Assembly (NCBI GenBank): GCA_012519365.1
Contig: JAAYQH010000401.1
Location: 1-7,144 of the forward strand
Origin: Planctomycetota bacterium
GTDB lineage: Bacteria; Planctomycetota; Phycisphaerae; Sedimentisphaerales; Anaerohalosphaeraceae
Length of the DNA stretch: 7,144 bases
Direction of reading: 5' to 3'
The translations under genes and the position numbers were made by a program. Below, in pieces: positions 5,952-7,144 of this stretch. How positions within the stretch are numbered: position 1 is the stretch's first letter; each line of letters begins with the position of its first letter. The notes beneath the pieces are model-generated. The model did not search any database. It worked only from the letters and a program-made list of their open reading frames with translations, and was not told where the DNA came from.

Positions 5952-6845
5952 CTAACGCGGCATAGGTGTGGAGTTGGCGAATTGAGTCGGCTGGTTTTGG
6001 ATGCGGCGGCGAAGCAACAGCAGTCCGCCGGACAGCAGCAATGTCAGACCGGCCGGCTCGGGTATTATGACCACGCGAAAGCCGACATTATCGAACTGGC
6101 CGTGTGGGACGGCGATATAATGACGATACGCGGAAGAGAGGACATACGGGTCCGGTGAATCAAATGCTCCGCCGCGTAAAACACGGTAGGAGCCCAGAGC
6201 GGTTTCCGTCCACTCCCAGACGTTCCCCATCATATTATAGGTGCCGTTTTGCTCTTCGGCGCCGTCGTTGACGTTCCAGGGACCGGTATAGGGCCGCGTT
6301 TGGGCATACATCGCATCGGCACCCGGCACGGGCGGAAGATCAGAGTCGTTGGCATAGAGCGTGTAGGAATCGGTAACAGGGTCATAGTAGGCGGCTTTGT
6401 GCCATTCGTCTTCGGTCGGGAGAGCATACACCAGTTTGTCAGGATAGTCCAGCAGGGCCTGCTCCCGATCGGCACCCTCGAAAAGGCCGTTGTCATCGAA
6501 TTGGTAAACACCCTTATAGGGATTGCCGGTGGTCAGCCAGTTGCAGTATTGGGCCGCTTGATACCAACTGACATTTTGAACGGGTTTGTTGTCGCCGGTA
6601 TAGGTTGATGTCTGGGCCGAACCGATGCTTTGTATAAAGGCATTCCACTGGGCATTGGTCACGGCGTAAGACATGATCTGATAGGTGTACTGGACGTGGC
6701 CGTAGCCGCTTGTGCCGTCGCTCATAATCCGCGGATCGGCCGGATTGCCGGGGTTGCCGATGGTTAGGAAACTTGCGTCGGCAAGGGGGGCCAAGCCTGC
6801 TAAAACAGCCGCCACGATTGCGATCAGGATGGTTTTTTTCATCAT
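5952..6845 (-). CDS. Secreted SUMF1/FGE-fold protein with PEP-CTERM sorting tail (297 aa)
   Basis: The minus-strand ATG at 6845-6843 has AGAGG at 6856-6852, 6 nt upstream. A signal peptide (M-M-K-K, hydrophobic core 5-20, cleavage probably after A-D-A24) leads into a formylglycine-generating-enzyme-type domain: Y-A-V-T-N-A-Q-W-N-A-F (60-70), P-V-Q-N-V-S-W-Y-Q-A-A-Q-Y-C-N-W-L (88-104), A-L-P-T-E-D-E-W-H-K-A-A (141-152), M-M-G-N-V-W-E-W-T-E (205-214), R-V-L-R-G-G-A-F (221-228), and G-F-R-V-V (255-259). The sole cysteine is Cys101, so the two catalytic cysteines of true FGE are absent and sulfatase activation is unlikely; a binding or structural role fits better. P-E-P (262-264), a hydrophobic segment and R-R-R (279-281) form a PEP-CTERM signal for exosortase-dependent surface sorting. 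Sixteen further residues follow R-R-R, longer than usual. The gene converges on the pseudopilin run. Confidence 0.9.
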   Translation of the reverse strand: MMKKTILIAIVAAVLAGLAPLADASFLTIGNPGNPADPRIMSDGTSGYGHVQYTYQIMSYAVTNAQWNAFIQSIGSAQTSTYTGDNKPVQNVSWYQAAQYCNWLTTGNPYKGVYQFDDNGLFEGADREQALLDYPDKLVYALPTEDEWHKAAYYDPVTDSYTLYANDSDLPPVPGADAMYAQTRPYTGPWNVNDGAEEQNGTYNMMGNVWEWTETALGSYRVLRGGAFDSPDPYVLSSAYRHYIAVPHGQFDNVGFRVVIIPEPAGLTLLLSGGLLLLRRRIQNQPTQFANSTPMPR

Positions 6846-6898
6846 TATCCGCCTCTGCTTTTGTTTTCTGTCCCTCGCATTGCACGATCCATTGCCGG

Positions 6899-6996
6899 TT
6901 TCTGTGATGATTTCCTGCCCTTTTGCCCAAGTAAAGGAGTTTGGAAATCTTTTATCGGTGGATCTTATTCCATCACATTACCACGTATCACAGAAA
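6899..6996. repeat. Separated 10-bp inverted repeat, possible regulator sites
   Basis: TTTCTGTGAT at 6899-6908 and its exact reverse complement ATCACAGAAA at 6987-6996 are separated by 78 bp. One copy falls between the -35 and -10 boxes of the minus-strand promoter; the other lies about 60 bp downstream of the predicted start in its leader. A further ATCACA at 6972-6977 is a direct repeat of the core, 15 bp from the one at 6987. The TGTGA cores resemble CRP/FNR-type half-sites, but no complete palindromic CRP site is formed. Confidence 0.35.
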
Positions 6997-7003
6997 ATGT
7001 CAA
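6975..7003 (-). promoter_or_regulatory. Sigma70-like promoter for the PEP-CTERM gene
   Basis: Read on the minus strand, TTGACA (7003-6998) is a perfect -35 box, followed after 17 nt by TAATGT (6980-6975) as a weaker -10 box. Transcription would start near 6968, leaving a leader of about 120 nt before the ATG at 6845. The spacer contains the 10-bp arm ATCACAGAAA (plus-strand 6987-6996), which recurs inverted at 6899-6908. The -35 and spacing are seen directly; promoter activity is inferred. Confidence 0.5.
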
Positions 7004-7071
7004 GGTAAAAGTTTTAGTCTAATACTACGGCGCAAATATTGCTCAAGAAAACCGGTTGGTAACGTCGATAA

Positions 7072-7100
7072 CTTCTTATAAGCATGGTGCTTATAAGGAG
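7072..7100 (+). promoter_or_regulatory. Hairpin that buries the Shine-Dalgarno of the next gene
   Basis: CTTATAAGCA (7075-7084) and TGCTTATAAG (7088-7097) are perfect inverted repeats around a TGG loop. In RNA the stem extends outward by U7074-G7098 (wobble), U7073-A7099 and C7072-G7100, giving 13 pairs. The Shine-Dalgarno AAGGAG (7095-7100), 7 nt before ATG 7108, is wholly inside the 3' arm and pairs with CUUCUU (7072-7077). This is the layout of a translation-control hairpin such as an RNA thermometer or of a protein- or ligand-controlled leader. Alternatively the DNA palindrome is an operator: each arm also contains the self-complementary octamer CTTATAAG, and TATAAG at 7077-7082 resembles a -10 box, in which case the transcript would start inside the repeat and not form the stem. 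Confidence 0.55.
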
Positions 7101-7107
7101 AATCGCT

Positions 7108-7144
7108 ATGGATATTGCACAGATTAAAGGTATTGGTAAAGAAT
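7108..7144 (+). CDS. Start of an unidentified gene (3' truncated), possible helix-hairpin-helix N-terminus
   Basis: ATG 7108 follows a strong AAGGAG (7095-7100) with 7-nt spacing and stays open to the window end, giving M-D-I-A-Q-I-K-G-I-G-K-E. I do not recognise the protein. I-K-G-I-G-K resembles the hairpin of helix-hairpin-helix modules (h-x-G-h-G-x), which often bind DNA non-specifically, but twelve residues are too few to assign it. The gene is divergent from the PEP-CTERM gene, and its translation start lies directly after the hairpin at 7072-7100. The start call is firm because of the ribosome binding site; the function is unknown. Confidence 0.6.
   Translation, partial: MDIAQIKGIGKE

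Noticed and set aside
7050..7057. Palindrome AACCGGTT upstream of the last gene.
   Set aside because: An isolated 8-bp palindrome with no second copy or promoter overlap that would support a binding site.
6941..7081. TTG-started 46-codon frame on the plus strand after AAAGGAG (6933-6939), ending inside the hairpin.
   Set aside because: The spacing from the Shine-Dalgarno to TTG is 1 nt, too short, and the peptide has no recognisable features. It overlaps the minus-strand promoter region.

Overview
The window is a bacterial fragment of moderate GC by eye. It is dominated by one long plus-strand run of type II secretion / type IV pilus-like pseudopilin genes (1-5783). After it come a convergent minus-strand gene for a secreted SUMF1/FGE-fold protein with a PEP-CTERM tail (5952-6845) and the first codons of a divergent plus-strand gene (from 7108). 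The combination suggests a member of the PVC group, most likely Planctomycetota (Phycisphaerae-like). The clues are multiple prepilin-type proteins ending in S-A-G-x-D-x-x-(F/Y)-G-T-x-D-D, Ala at the -1 position of prepilin leaders, and a PEP-CTERM / SUMF1 protein ending in PEP-hydrophobic-RRR. The lineage is inferred from family style, not from a marker gene.

Pseudopilin region. Seven consecutive genes lie on the plus strand: a truncated GspG-like gene (1-449), a compact GspG-like gene (501-1073), two large GspG-like minor pseudopilins (1200-2147 and 2282-3163), a GspH/FimT-like gene (3200-3784), a GspI/PilV-like gene (3789-4640) and a GspJ/PilW-like gene (4677-5783). The six complete ones each carry an N-terminal prepilin leader, Glu at +5 of the mature protein and one hydrophobic helix. 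The seventh has lost its N-terminus to the window edge. The order G-G-G-G-H-I-J resembles the pseudopilin block of a type II secretion operon, but the GspG-type member is multiplied and no GspK follows. No ATPase, platform protein, secretin or prepilin peptidase is visible here, so these proteins probably assemble with machinery encoded elsewhere.

Right end. The PEP-CTERM protein has a signal peptide, a formylglycine-generating-enzyme-type fold without the catalytic cysteine pair, and a membrane-sorting tail. A sigma70-like promoter (TTGACA, 17 bp, TAATGT) lies about 130 bp upstream of it. The divergent gene at 7108 has a strong Shine-Dalgarno sequence that is entirely contained in the 3' arm of a near-perfect 13-bp hairpin. 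This is the most striking regulatory signal in the window. Nothing resembling a CRISPR array, transposon, tRNA or rRNA was seen.
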